Below, piece after piece: positions 1-12,475 of a stretch of DNA of 64,000 nucleotides. The notes beneath the pieces were generated by a model. It saw only the letters and a list, made by a program, of their open reading frames with translations. It did not search any database and had not been told where the DNA came from. The stretch is from Aaosphaeria pasadenensis (lineage: Eukaryota > Ascomycota > Dothideomycetes > Pleosporales): assembly GCA_022813625.1 (NCBI GenBank), contig JAKLMB010000009.1:248001-312000 (forward strand). The letters are read 5' to 3'. Position 1 is the stretch's first letter. Each line of letters begins with the position of its first letter. The position numbers and the translations under genes were made by a program.

Positions 1-556
1 CGGGTTTGTGCTCGCGGTCGTGCTGTGGGCGAGAAGGGAGCTGCGGGTCGTGGATATGGGGGAGTTGGAGAGGGGGAGGTACGCTGGGAAGGGGTCTTGA
101 GAGGATCGAGGGTTGGATGGATGGATTAAGGGATGGGCGAGGGGAAATGTCACGATTTGGGAGGGGATTAAGGTGGAGAATGTAGGAATGATGATACCCC
201 ATTAATAGATATATCCACTTTTCAATTTTGCCTAGTTGTTTTCTGCTTCCAAATGAGGGCGTGACATTCTGGGGTTCATCGGGCATCTCAGTCGTGCCCT
301 AGCTCCTAATGTAAAGATAGAAGGCAAAAGAAGAAGAAGAAGCAACGTCCAGAAATGATCGACAAGGGTATCTAACGTAACTAACGCCATCGCCATGCGT
401 GAAGGCGTAAGCACAGGGAAAAAAAACAGTAAAAACGCTCAGGACCATGTGTCAAAGAGGAGGGGGAATTCCCTATGAAATGGACAAATCTGGAAATCAT
501 AAACATTCATGAATTCGAAATAGCGGCAGCACGATCGCTGTGCCATACCCAACAGA
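1..556. other. left-edge intergenic sequence
   Basis: No convincing coding region is seen. The stretch probably holds the 3' untranslated region of the minus-strand shugoshin gene that ends at 557, and possibly the tail of a gene lying outside the window. An A/G-rich tract lies around 325-345. Confidence 0.4.
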
Positions 557-2910
557 TCACACCATCATGCTCTTTCGTCGACTGGCCGCTCGCTCGGCAC
601 GGAGACTGTGTGTCTTGCTCTCCTTATCCTCAAGTGCGGCAGCCTTCAAGTCACTAGCGCTGCCACTCGCTGGAAGGTCGTTCACCTTCCTGTCTCTTGA
701 AGTTCTGGAGAGGGCGGTAGAGCTGGAAGCTTTGGTCGACGCACTGCCGCTACCTGCTCTCGAGTGCAATGTCGGCAGGCCGTCCTCCTTTCTTTTCAGG
801 ATTGACTTTCTCTCTTCGCTTGTTGCTGAAGCTGGTACTGAGCTATGCCGTCGAGCATTTCTTGAAGCCATTGCAAGGTCGATTCGAGGTCGCGTGGGTG
901 CTGCTCCGTCATTGGGAGACGAGTCAGTGAAGTCGAAAATCGCAAGATTGTCCTTGCTCCGTGCCTTGTCTGTCGAAGAAGACTCCTTCTTGATAGGCTT
1001 CTCCTCGACCGGGCGAACACTGGTGGTAGCAGCAGTGGTATTGGTAGCTGTACTGGCTTCTTTTCTCTTGCTTCCCGCCATTAATGCCGATATAGTCTGC
1101 GACGCTGCAGATGGATTTAATGTCGCTGGTTCCGCAATCGTGACGCCTTCGTCTCGTCTCCCGAGTTTTTCTCTGAGAGGGCTACCGATCTCTGCCTCTT
1201 CATCACCGCCATTAGCCTTTGTGGGCAGGCCTTTCCATGTCGAGTCGACTTCTTTGTTCTCACGTTTCCCAGTAGCGGACCCAGAGGCGGAAGGAGTCGG
1301 ATCGGTGCTTGTCCGTCGATTTGACTGTACTGCATCTACCAACTCTTTTCCTGGTCGCCTCATCTTCGCTGCCAGACTCGGCTCTTTATAGCTCACTTGG
1401 GGCCGTGCACGTCGAGATGGTCGTGCACCATTGGTCAAATCACTTGATCCAATGCCTGCTGGGGGCGGTGTATCTTTCGATTCTTGTCGCGATGCGGATG
1501 GTTCAGTGACTGGTGGTGAGAAAATGTCTTCTACTGCCGGAGTCTTGGGGGGCAATGCTTCAAGGCGTATCTCGGTAATGCCAATGGGCTCAGTAGGCAA
1601 CTGCAATGGTGGAAGGGTGGAAATTTCGTTGCGAGTGTTGGCCGACCTCCCTCGTCCAGTTTTCCCAAGCGTTGTAGGCTTCTTGTCCGCCTTTTCTGGG
1701 GCTGAAGAACGTTGCTTTTTGGGAGAAAGTACAGGATCAGTGTTGACAGGTTCTAGCTGTGTTAGTATCTTGATGAGGGCTTAATGGGTAGATATCCTTA
1801 CTGCTTCCAAGAGCTGGACGCTCGGGGGATCGTAGTCGGACTTCCTTGCTCTCGTCCTTTGCGCTGCTGTCTTGGGTGTCATTCTTGCGGGTGAACGTGA
1901 AAGAATCTGGAGAATTTTCCGGCTTGTCGTTGTCCTCTTGTACGCTGAATTTCCGCTTAGCACCAGTCCTAACTGCCTTTGTCTTTTCTTCTGCTCCCTC
2001 AGGTTGGGGTTCGAACAGGGACAGACGACGAATGTGCAGCTTAGGGCCGCTTTCACGTCGCTTTCTCCTCGTCTCAAGATTGATTGACAAGGCCGGATCT
2101 TGCTCTTCAACCTGATCCCCCATATCATTATCGGGCGGAGGCGAAGGATCGAATGCGATAGGGTCCTCATTTTCGATCCTCGAAACGGGTGGTGGTCCAA
2201 TATCTGGTGACTGGCTGTCTGGTCCTTCTAAAATCTGCTGCAATTCCTCCGCACTAGAACGCGTTAGTGAATATCAAATCGTGTTGATGGCCGGTTGCAT
2301 ACTTCATAGTTCTCCTAGGGTAGTGTTTATCCTCGACAATTGTAGGTAGCATCGCATTCTCCACCTCTTGCAAACACAGCCCACTTCTCCATTGTCTTTC
2401 TTCCGGGCTTTTACGCGTCGCTGTGGGTGGATTCTTCCATCTCGAATAATCGGGAGCAGTTTTGAGCTGTCCAAGCTCGGCGACCAGACCTCCAAGTTCT
2501 TGAATCTTGGCCTCCAGCCTGTCTTTGACGGAGTCGATGTTTTCGAATGATGGGCGAGCTGGCTGCGCTTCGAGTGCGTTTTGAAGCTGGAGGACCTGTT
2601 CGCGCAATGAGAGATTCTCAGCTAGGAGTCGTGAGCCCTCGTTCTCGAGGGTACGGATGCGAATTGACTGCTGCGAGTTTATTCTAAATTCATCAGCGAC
2701 ACAGTACAAAACGCACTTCTCAGCAAATAAAACATACTTTGCGAGTTCTCGGTTCTGTCGTAGAAATCTTCGTTTGACTGCGGAACAGATCGTGTTAGTA
2801 GACCTGCTCAAACAACATTATCCGCCACCAACAATGGGCGACTTACTGGCGTCGACGGTATCTAGAGAAGGGCCATTTTGAACGGCGGGCGGCTCATTGA
2901 GGCGCGCCAT
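557..2910 (-). CDS. SGO1: shugoshin, guardian of centromeric cohesion
   Basis: Five exons are inferred on the minus strand: 2847-2910, 2738-2777, 2303-2683, 1802-2253 and 557-1752, giving about 710 residues. Shugoshin recruits PP2A-B56 to centromeres, protects cohesin from separase and supports chromosome bi-orientation. The N-terminus (MARLNEPPAVQNGP) is followed by a coiled coil at residues 22-75 with the family pattern KRRFLRQNRELAKINSQQS and a leucine-rich heptad region. A basic C-terminal shugoshin motif lies near residues 420-452 (RPSRRARPQVSYKEPSLAAK). The middle is Ser/Thr/Pro-rich and disordered, and a tail of about 260 residues follows the motif. Two exons are very short (40 and 64 nt) and agree with the conserved N-terminus. 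The gene is divergent from DAD2, with 317 bp between the starts. The family call is firm; the exact splice sites are less so. Confidence 0.9.
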
Positions 2911-3227
2911 GAGCGCAACGTAGGTATGTCCAGGTAATTATAGATTCGTTGAGGTTTTGGAGTGTTTGGTCGTGAATATCGCGGAGATGCGGCGATCGTT
3001 GCTGCTGTGTGGATGCGCGATGAGCCACAACAAACTTGGTTGCTATGGGCCGAAAGAGGAATGGTGCAGAATTGGTAACCACGTGACCAGTCGTCGAGCG
3101 CGTTCGACAACCTGCCCCTCCTCTATGTTTATCAGAAAGCACCAGATGTACTCCGTATAATATTTACTTTTCCACAATTCCTGTGATATTTACTTTTCCT
3201 CAATCCGAAGGCCATACTAATTGAAAG
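2911..3227. promoter_or_regulatory. bidirectional promoter between SGO1 and DAD2
   Basis: This 317 bp gap separates the start codons of two divergent genes for centromere and kinetochore proteins, so it must hold both promoters. It contains a perfect 14 bp direct repeat, ATATTTACTTTTCC, at 3160-3173 and 3186-3199 just upstream of the DAD2 start, and a TACTCCGTA motif at 3149-3157. Shared cell-cycle control is an inference from the gene pair. Confidence 0.6.
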
Positions 3228-3803
3228 ATGTCGTATTCCGGCCGCCCACTCCCCTCCCATCTGCGAAACCCATCATCTTCTCTCGGTGGTTCACAACGCG
3301 ATTCTCCCATACTAGCTGCCCGCATCGCAGAGAAGAAGGCCGAGCTCGCAAATCTTAAGGAGCTGCAAGCGCTGAGTGCAGGACTGGCGGACCAGATGCA
3401 AACTCTGGCTGATAAACTCGATACCTTATCAGATGGCACAGAAGGTAAGTTATTCCAATCACCTTTGGTCACGATGGGCTGTGCAGCAGACCTTGTGGTT
3501 GGAGAAGGTGTATGTTGACGTGTTCATGCCTAGCCGTCGCAGCAGTCCTGTCAAATTGGCACAATGTACTTCGTGCCATTAACATGGCGTCAAGTAAGTT
3601 ACCATTTGCCCGCACGCCCCGATAATCATTGCGAGCAATCCGTTGAGCAACATGTAGCGAAATTACCAAAGCCCAAGGAAGAAGACGACGGAAGCAAGGA
3701 TAACAATTCCGGACTGCCACTCCCACAGACCCTTGTTCGCATCCCAACGCAGCATGCCCCCGCGCTCATGTCGCAACCTACATCTGGAAGCGCTCCCGAA
3801 TGA
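3228..3803 (+). CDS. DAD2: DASH complex subunit Dad2
   Basis: Three exons (3228-3444, 3534-3593, 3658-3803) encode about 140 residues, within the usual size for fungal Dad2. The protein is part of the DASH/Dam1 ring that couples kinetochores to microtubule plus ends. Visible features are a basic, Ser-rich N-terminus, the helical segment ARIAEKKAELANLKELQALS, a further helix through DQMQTLADKLDTLSDG, and then the conserved AVAAVLSNWHNVLRAINMAS patch that is assembled across intron 1. The C-terminal third is polar and probably disordered. The start at 3228 is the first ATG of the conserved frame. Introns have GTAAGT donors. It shares a divergent promoter with the shugoshin gene. Confidence 0.9.
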
Positions 3804-4367
3804 AGTGCATTATCACACGATATGTCACGTCAATTGGACGAAAAACCACTCAGACGATAATGTGCAGGCTTCAGCAGAGATATGTACAACTCGGACCGAG
3901 CAGCGCATCTAGAGCGCCTTTGGAGTTACAAGGCATCAGCAGAGCATGCAGGTCAGCCCAAGCAACTGTGCACGGGGTTGGGTAACACAGAAGGTGACAA
4001 GCTGTCCTTGAGATACTCAGGTCAAATGGCACAATTCACAGCCGCAGACAGTGGGGTCAAGATGTGGTCAGGAAACAGAGTCCTGTTCAATGTCAATTCG
4101 AGCCATCTCTACAAATAAGGGGGCATCTAGAGGGCCAGTAAGATACTATTATAAATGCGCAATGCTGCAATGCATGAACCGCTGCAGTCGGTCCTGATGT
4201 TCCTGGATCAATACGCAGGTAACTAAATGCAAGATACTAGGCCTTTTTCCTGTTGCGCAAACTCCCAAACTCCACGCTCGTCGATTTCATGTCTTAACGG
4301 GATTGCTTGTGTTTTAATAGCACCCTATTATGATTTCGTCAATGTCGTTATAATATCAAGTCCTCTT
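3804..4367. other. intergenic, convergent gene ends
   Basis: This stretch lies between the convergent ends of DAD2 and YPI1. Short open frames on the plus strand here show no recognisable domain. It probably holds the two 3' untranslated regions. Confidence 0.4.
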
Positions 4368-4922
4368 TTATTTATTCTTGGGCATCTTTTCGTATGCGTT
4401 TGGGCTAGGTTTGCGGTGTGGGCGGCGGCGCGGCTTTGGGGCACCAGATTGTTCTCCATGGCCATGGCCGTCCCCTTCATGATTGTGGCCATCCTCGTCA
4501 TGTTTGTGTGGTCGACGACCTCTTCCTTTTCCACCTGGACGTCCTCCGGCAGGGCGTGCCGTACTGTTGTCGGGCTCGCTATCAGAATCGGAATCGGAAG
4601 AGGAATCTGAGGACGATTCGTCGGAAGACTCGCCGACAGCACGTGGCTTGTGGTAGATGCAGCAAACTAGAAATTGTTAGATCAGTTGAGAGTTTTGTGT
4701 AGAATGTAATCACGAACCTTTTGAGGACTTCTTGCCCATGCCTTCGTTGTCAACTACATCCTCTGCCCATTGAATGTGACGTTGTTCGGTAGGCTCAGCA
4801 CGCAATCGAAGTGTCACAGTCGGCGCTGATAAGCGTAATACGGGCTGCGACTGGACAGTTGTTGTCTGACTTCCCGAGGGGCGCTGAGCGTTTTGAGTCG
4901 CCATCGAGTTTGAGTATGACAT
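4368..4922 (-). CDS. YPI1: type 1 protein phosphatase regulator Ypi1
   Basis: Two exons on the minus strand (4718-4922 and 4368-4666) give about 167 residues. Ypi1/inhibitor-3 proteins bind PP1 (Glc7) in the nucleus, hold it there and modulate its mitotic role. The diagnostic segment is at residues 49-76: HIQWAEDVVDNEGMGKKSSK runs directly into VCCIYHKP across the intron. HIQW is the RVxF-like PP1 docking site. Downstream come an acidic Ser/Asp-rich run, an Arg/Gly-rich stretch and a His/Asp/Gly-rich region (DEDGHNHEGDGHGHG), ending in a basic tail. Both introns ends are clean (GTTCGT donor, CTAG acceptor). It is the third gene in a row here with a role in chromosome segregation or its phosphatase control. 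Confidence 0.9.
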
Positions 4923-6826
4923 AGCGAGGGAGATTCTGCTCAGGAATCACGAACTTGCGGGGGAAAGGCTCGTTCAAGTATGCCTGGGAATCGGCGAGTG
5001 GAGATCTGCAGGGGTCGAATACAGAAGCGACAGCGATGAGCCTGGGGTTGTACGGAGGCGATAAGACGTGGCTGCGATTGACGATGCAGACTTGCAACAG
5101 GCGACAAGTGAACTTTGTGTTGCTAATGTACGGCTGTGCTGTTGCGTGCTGATTGATTAAATGTTTGACCCGCCCCTCGGCTGTAGTTTTGAGTACTTGG
5201 CCAAAGCGTCATCGCCATCTCACTCCCGGGTCCGACCTGCTGTTTACCAAGTACTTGTGTTAGCACGCCACCAACCACCTCTGAACTCTATCCTCTCACC
5301 ACAACCACACCACACGCCTGTTGTGTATCCTGGGCGGAATGAGTCCACGGAAATTTTATCCCCCACAATAGAGCTATATACGGAGTACGGAGTACTGTCC
5401 GTTGATCAGGCATAGGATCAGTTTCACAGACCCGCGCTTAGAATTCTTTTGTGTTTTGCTTGCCGCTACTTTGAATGACATGGATGTACGGAATACTCCG
5501 TACTCTGTGCTCCGGAGCATACAGTTCTTGGGATGGTCCAGCTGTGTATGAGCTCCACAAGATACTCGTCCTTTCAAGCTCATCATGAATATTATTGCCA
5601 ATTTAGATGGTGAGTACTCCAATCTTACTGAAGGAGTTCTGCATACATGTCCAGTACATATCTGTATGTACAGACATACAATATAGCATTCCTAGCATTT
5701 ATGATGCCGCTAGCTACTTGCATGGCCAATACTGGTCTAACATTTAGGATTGGTAAGGCAATCATAGGCTTCGGATAGACTCACAGTATATGTCATGTTC
5801 TTTTTTCGACAAATCAACACCAACAGATATCAGAGGCTCTGAAACCTTTAAATATGAACACAGTCAAATACTATGCGCTCTAGCTCAAGTTTCAGATCAA
5901 ATAATACCTCGGAATCCCCAAGAGCACTGTGAAACCATTCTATGACGTCCAGAATGGGACTTATCCATCATAGGGAAATCTCCTTACTAATCAAATGAGG
6001 CTCAACTAAACATGCAAATCCCATCTGCTTGGCCACCAGTACTACGGAGGTTTACACCAACGTTGAGAAAGTTCTAATTCAAAACTCTATGAGTACACGT
6101 GCTTCCGAAGAGATTGATAGTACATATAATCCAAACCATATTGCGGACTCGTAGTCCCCCGTAAGCTTCTCTATCTTTCTGGTGGAATCGATGAAAGCAG
6201 TCCCGATCTGGACTAGCGCTAGGTTTGGGTCGGCTTGTGCGCATGGAAACGACGCGCTTTGCCAGCCAGTACTTCGCATCTCTTGTTCCGCCCTCTACCT
6301 CTTCAACTTCGACAACACTGCAAGCTTTTGATCCAGCGAGAAGCTGGCTGTATTGCCTCTCTCTGGAATCAACATCAGCTCTCACCCACAACCTACCTTC
6401 ATCATCGTCAACCGCTTCGCATCTCCCCCCGCATCTCGTCCGCCGCCGCCTACCCCACCACTCGATTTGCACCTTACCGAAACACAACACCACGAGGCAA
6501 AACAGACAAGGCATTTGCCGATATAGTTGGAATCAAGGAGAACGGTTGGATCAGACTCACCTTGGTCAAACTTTGGACTCCTGGGCGTCTGAAATTCCTT
6601 GGCGCTGGTAGGTATAGCTTCCGTTGTGGCTCGATTGTCCATTCTGCGGCACTTTGTTTGCATTGTCTCACGAAGCTTCCATACTTCGACATACCACACC
6701 ACAACGCCCGATCAAGACTACTTATCACGACTAACTGTTCCACAGCCTTTTCTAGAGCTTCTTCTGTGGTACAATCCAATCGCGCAAGGCTATTCAGGAG
6801 CCTGAGCTCGCTTTCACCCTCGCGTC
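4923..6826. other. intergenic, divergent promoters of YPI1 and CRM1
   Basis: No gene is convincing in these 1.9 kb. Overlapping TACGGAGTA motifs lie at 5379-5387 and 5386-5394, with an inverted copy at 5494-5502. The section 6225-6826 is C/T-rich and open in several frames; I read it as the promoter and 5' leader of the exportin gene. Confidence 0.4.
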
Positions 6827-9800
6827 ATGTCTTTGTCGATCGAAGAGCTCGACGCCACCGTGCGTACCTTCTACGAAGGACGTGGTGAAACGGTATGTTC
6901 TTGCTATATTGCATATCACAGTAGCAAGACTCATCTAATCTTTCTGTGTACAGCAAAAACAAGCCCAAGCAACACTCAACCAGGTAGGCCGATTACACCA
7001 AGCATACCAGACTCTGCTGACCCCAGGTAGTTCAAGGAGAATCCAGATGCATGGCTTCTGGTGGATAAGATTCTTCAGGAGGCGCAGTATCCACAGACAA
7101 AATGTAGGTTATCTCTTTTGATGATGAAGGACTTTTCGCTAACGCAGCGTAGACCTAGGATTACAGGTACTAGATGGTGTTATAATGACCAGATGGAAGG
7201 TGCTCCCGCGCGATCAGTGTCAGGGTATGTTTTGAAACTCTTCTGCCACCTTCAGCCTGCTGACTACCTACAGGCATTCGCAACTTTGTTGTAAATTTCA
7301 TCATTCAGCTATCCAATAACGAAGACGCACGACGGGCCGACCGCACGCTCTTGAACAAGTTGAATCTCGTCCTCGTCTCGGTGTTAAAGCAGGAATGGCC
7401 ACATAACTGGCCCACCTTCATCAACGAGATCATATCCTCCTGTCACAGCAGCCTTGCGATTTGCGAGAATAACATGGCAATTCTGCGGTTATTGTCTGAG
7501 GAAGTCTTTGACTATTCGGAGGATCAAATGACATCTTCGAAACGACGCGAGTTGAAGCAGAGCATGTGCGACGAGTTCACCTCAATTTACCAGCTTTGCT
7601 CGGAAGTCCTCCGGACTGCCACTGAAGCCAGCCTTATCAAGGCCACGTTAGAGACACTACTTCGTTTCCTGAACTGGATCCCTCTCGGATACATTTTCGA
7701 GACTCCTCCCAGCGGTGCCAGTCTGATCGAGACTCTAAGGAGCCGATTCCTTGAGGTCCCTGATTTCCGTAACATCACCTTGAAATGTTTGACTGAGATT
7801 GCTGGCCTTCACACCGAGCCCGCGTACGATGATAAACTCGTTCAGATGTTCACTGAGACTTTGACCGCCATCTCTAAGATCATTCCTCTTTCCCTAGATC
7901 TCAAGACTACATACGCCTCTAGCAACAGCCAAGACCAGGAGTTTGTGCAAAATCTTGCACTCTTTCTCTGCAACTTCTTCACTGTGCATCTCAATGTCAT
8001 CGAGAACCTTATGAACCGGGACTTCCTTACGCATGGCCATTTTTACTTGATCCGCATCAGCCAGATCGACGACCGCGAAATTTTCAAGATTTGTCTCGAA
8101 TATTGGACAAAGTTGGTTTCCGAGCTCTATGATGAGATGCAGTCCCTGCCAATCACGGACATGAACCCTCTTTTGAACATGGGTCTCGTCTCCACGAATG
8201 GCGGTGCAAGGGATCCCGCTGTCCTGGCCAACTACCCCCTTCGCAAGCACAAATACGCCGAAATCCTATCCAATCTTCGAACCGTGATGATCGAGAAGAT
8301 GGTTCGACCCGAAGAAGTCTTGATCGTGGAGAACGACGAGGGTGAAATTGTCCGAGAATTTGTGAAAGAGAGCGACACCATTCAGCTCTACAAGTCGACC
8401 CGCGAGTGCCTGGTTTTCCTGACTCACTTGGATGTTAACGACACCGAGCAGATCATGTCTGAGAAGTTGGCACGACAGGTTGATGGCACCGAATGGTCAT
8501 GGGCCAACTGCAATACCCTCTGCTGGGCAATTGGTTCCATCTCTGGTGCCATGAATGAGGAGACCGAAAAGCGCTTCCTGGTCACCGTCATTAAGGATCT
8601 CCTTGGCCTCACCGAGATGAAGCGCGGTAAAGACAACAAGGCTGTGGTTGCCAGTAACATCATGTACATTGTTGGTCAATACCCCCGATTCCTCAAAGCG
8701 CATTGGAAGTTCCTCAAGACAGTGGTTAATAAGCTGTTTGAATTCATGCATGAGACGCATGAGGGTGTCCAGGATATGGCTTGCGATACATTCATCAAAA
8801 TTGCCAACAAGTGCAGACGGCATTTCGTCGCTCTCCAGCCTGGCGAGACCGAGCCTTTCATTGACGAGATCGTTCGCACGCTCCGCAAGATTACAGGAGA
8901 TCTATCTCCACAGCAGGTTCACACTTTCTACGAGGCCTGTGGTTACATGATCAGCGCACAGGGCCAAAAGAGTATGCAGGAGCGGTTGATCGCCGATTTG
9001 ATGGCTCTTCCCAACCAAGCTGTTAGTAATCCCCCTTTATTTTCGTTGCAGAGTTGCTAATGTGGAATACAGTGGGACAATATCATCGCACAAGCCAACC
9101 AGAACCCCATCTGTCTTCAGGATGCGGAAGTCATCAAAATTGTCGGAAACATCATGAAAACCAACGTCGCCGCCTGCAGTTCGATTGGATCCTATTTCTA
9201 TCCACAAATCGGCCGCATCTACTTTGACATGCTTACCATGTACCGAGCCAGCAGCTCTCTCATCGATGAGGCCGTGCAGCGAGAAGGTTTGTTCAAGTCC
9301 TCCCCTCTGAGACATGCAGTATTGATAACGATTGCTAGGTAACATTGCGACCAAGATGCCTAAAGTCCGTGGATTACGCACAATCAAAAAGGAGATCCTA
9401 AAGCTCATCAATACCTACGTCGAGAAGGCTGATGATAACGAGATGATCCACAACAATCTCGTTCCCAAGCTCCTGGAGGCTGTCCTCATCGACTACAAAA
9501 ACAATGTTCCTGACGCACGTGAGGCTGAGGTCCTGAATGTTATGACCACGATCATCAACAAATTACATGTACGTTGGAGACCCAATCTGAGCAAACATAT
9601 GGTTGGCCTCGCTCGGAATTTTTTTGAATGATTTCGCTAACTTGACTACAGAGCTTGATGGAAGACCAGATCATCAACATCATGGACAGTGTGTTCGAGT
9701 GCACACTGGACATGATCAACAAGGACTTCTCTGAATACCCCGAACATCGTGTCGAATTCTTCAAGCTTTTGAGAACGATTAACCTCCGCTGCTTCCCTGC

Positions 9801-10507
9801 TCTTCTGCGATTAGATGCACGATCCTTCAAGTTTGTTATCGACTCATGCATGTGGGCCAGTAAGCACGATAACCGTGAGGTCGAAAGTGCTGGTCTTTCC
9901 ATGTGTTTCGAGTTGATCTCCAACATGGCCGACCATCCCGACCCCCAGGTCAGCAATACCTTCTTCCAGACCTTCTTCACATCGATATTGCAAGACGTCT
10001 TCTTTGTGATTACGGACAGCGACCACAAGGCCGGTTTCAAGTCACAGTCGATTCTTTTGGCGAAGATGTTCTGGCTTGTTGAGACCGACAAGCTGCAGGG
10101 GCCGATCTACACCTCCCCAGATATGGCACCTGCCGGCACTTCGAACAAGGAATTCCTACGCAACTTTGTCGGCAATTTATTGGCTACGGCGTTCCCCAAC
10201 CTTCAAACGTAAGTCCCCCATTCCATTTGGGAAGGAAAGGCAAGAACAGACTTGCTAACATTGAACCAGGGCACAAATTAGCACCTTCATCGATGGATTG
10301 TTCGCAACCAATTCAGATCTCAACCGTTTCAAGATAATCCTGCGTGATTTCTTGATCTCGCTCAAAGAGTTCTCTGGCGACAACGCGGAGCTCTTCGCCG
10401 AAGAGCGGGAGCAGGCCGCCAACAAGGCCAAGCAGGAGGAGCGTGAACGAGCGATGAAGGTTGGAGGTCTGTTGAAGCCATCAGAGATGGACGATGATGA
10501 GTTGTGA
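6827..10507 (+). CDS. CRM1: exportin-1 / Crm1 nuclear export receptor
   Basis: Nine exons are inferred: 6827-6892, 6954-6983, 7031-7103, 7153-7224, 7274-9021, 9073-9286, 9339-9568, 9652-10208 and 10270-10507, giving about 1075 residues, the normal length. Crm1 is the karyopherin that carries leucine-rich NES cargo out of the nucleus with Ran-GTP. Seen in the sequence: an N-terminal importin-beta-like part (PDAWLLVDKILQEAQYPQTK), an exportin-1 region (ETLLRFLNWIPLGYIFETPP), the acidic loop region around VENDEGEIVREFVKES, and the highly conserved NES-groove region RFLVTVIKDLLGLTEMKRGK. The C-terminal HEAT repeats end in GGLLKPSEMDDDEL. The residue at the leptomycin-B cysteine position is Thr527. 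The 5' end is split into small exons, as is usual in fungi. Confidence 0.95.
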
Positions 10508-12456
10508 CTGGATGAAGAGCTGGAGACGGGTGCTGCGATGCGCACGCCTTGGGACAACCTGGACAAGAGGGGCGAGGAGGTAGAAGAAATTGCCAATTCG
10601 GGCACATTCGGGTGACATGTCAGATGAGCTCGGTTGCCATCCAAGGTCATGGATGGATGATCATGGCTAGTCTATCTGGATGGGAGCTGTCAATGCCACT
10701 ATTGGGCATGTCTTGTACGTAGATTTCGACCTTTGACGAGATGATCGGAGGAGGTGGGAACCATTCAGGAAGGCAAGGGTGGTTCGATTGAATCCTTTTT
10801 GTGTATTGAAAAGTATAAGGCAGGTATGCAGGCAGCAAGGCAAGGTTAGGTTTCTCAAGGTTAGGAAAGAAGATGATTATATCCTGGACAACAGCTGTAG
10901 AAATGACTTCTCCATTCTTGTTCTTCTTTATCCAAGCATCATTGCAAGGTGCGAGGCTCACATGTGATTCGATAGAAAGCTTTCATGTGCAAGACTGCAT
11001 AATGTAACAGATATGACGAAGTGATGGATTTTCTATATTCAAAGGTACATTTGATGACATACAAGCACACACCCTCGCACACGATGCGCATCCATCCCGA
11101 CCCCGTCGCCCCAGCCAACTGTTCCATTAGATCGCCCAGATGATGCCGGTGGCTTGCTTATATTCCTCAGTCTCACCTACCCGCCTTGCTCGCGTTTTAA
11201 TGATGTGGTTGTGGGGGCACCGGGTCTTCTTCACACTAGACCGAATACATGCGCTACGGTACTCTGTTTTATTTCCGAACTCTCTGTCATCTTCGAGTGT
11301 CATAGTTGCTTTCTCCGCCATCGGGGTAATGAAGTTACGTTTCGAGCACGCTTTGAACTTGGAATTATACCGAGGGAATTACTCAATTAGGTACTTACTA
11401 TCTCCGGAGGGAAGGTTGATGTTAAAATTCTGCCCATAAGGCAAGCTGGCGCTTCCATGAGCCTGGTCTGGAAGAGGTTCGGAAGCATGCAGGCGGTCAA
11501 GCGAAGTGGAATGTCTTGACGAGGGTGTTACTCTTCTCTTGAACAGAGTCAATTTTTCTGTCTCTTTAAGATTCGCTGCATTTTTAGTTTCGTTTCGTGC
11601 CGTTCCGTTTGCTCTCGATGATCGAGAGTTGCATCGGCCAACGCCGAAAGGCCTCATATTGGTAGCAATATGCAGGTGTAGATCTTACGAGGGAAGAACA
11701 GGGGTTTTGGATGTTCCAATTGGTTCGAGATCATTTAGTCATGGGTGGATTTTTAGTTGATGGGGAATTTTGGAGGAGGCTCTGGAACGAAGGGTGGGTG
11801 AGTCGACTATTGGGTTGATTGCTAGGTCAAGATGGGGAGGGAGTGCATGACTTGCAGGTACAGGACCGGGCGGGACCCTGGATGGCGGTGGGAGCGTTAT
11901 TGGTGGTTTTTCTTGTAGTTTTTGATTCATACAGATGATGTAACGTTATGGTGCAGAGGACAATACTTACCTAGACAGGTTGATGAGGAAAAGAAGAATT
12001 ACGACTCACGAGTAGCAGAGGAGGGAATATAGCGCTAGGGAATAAGGAAGAGAGAGGAATGATAGTGCTCCGGATGGGGACTAGCGCGGGGCATCCCATT
12101 ATCCGATTTATACGGGACATGGGCGGGGATATTGCCTACAGCGAACGTACTCGTAAGAGAGTCAGGATTTGGTTGGAGAGATGCGTTACATGACATGGAT
12201 GGTGTGAGGCTATGGGATTGAGTGGGCGATTGTTCTGAATGACAAGAGTATTGAATTATATAGATGTATATTTCCAAATGTACAGTACAGAAAGACATAC
12301 GATACTACTCCGTACTCTGTAATGTGTCGTCAACAGTATAACTCTATGACCAATCACGAATCAGAGGCAACTGTGTACTGTTGATCTATACGCGTATTAC
12401 TATGTAGTCCAGAAGTAGTAGTGTTCTCTGTAAGTACTAAGGGCAAAGCAAGGGTA

Positions 12457-12475
12457 TCTCTCTCTCTCTCTCTCT
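12457..12475. repeat. (TC)n microsatellite
   Basis: About nine and a half perfect TC units are visible, followed by further degenerate TCTC stretches to about 12,496. Confidence 0.9.

Noticed and set aside
11127..11930. possible minus-strand small gene beginning MNQKLQEKPPITLPPPSR
   Set aside because: A donor-like site lies upstream and the start looks plausible, but no exon chain gives a recognisable or consistent protein.
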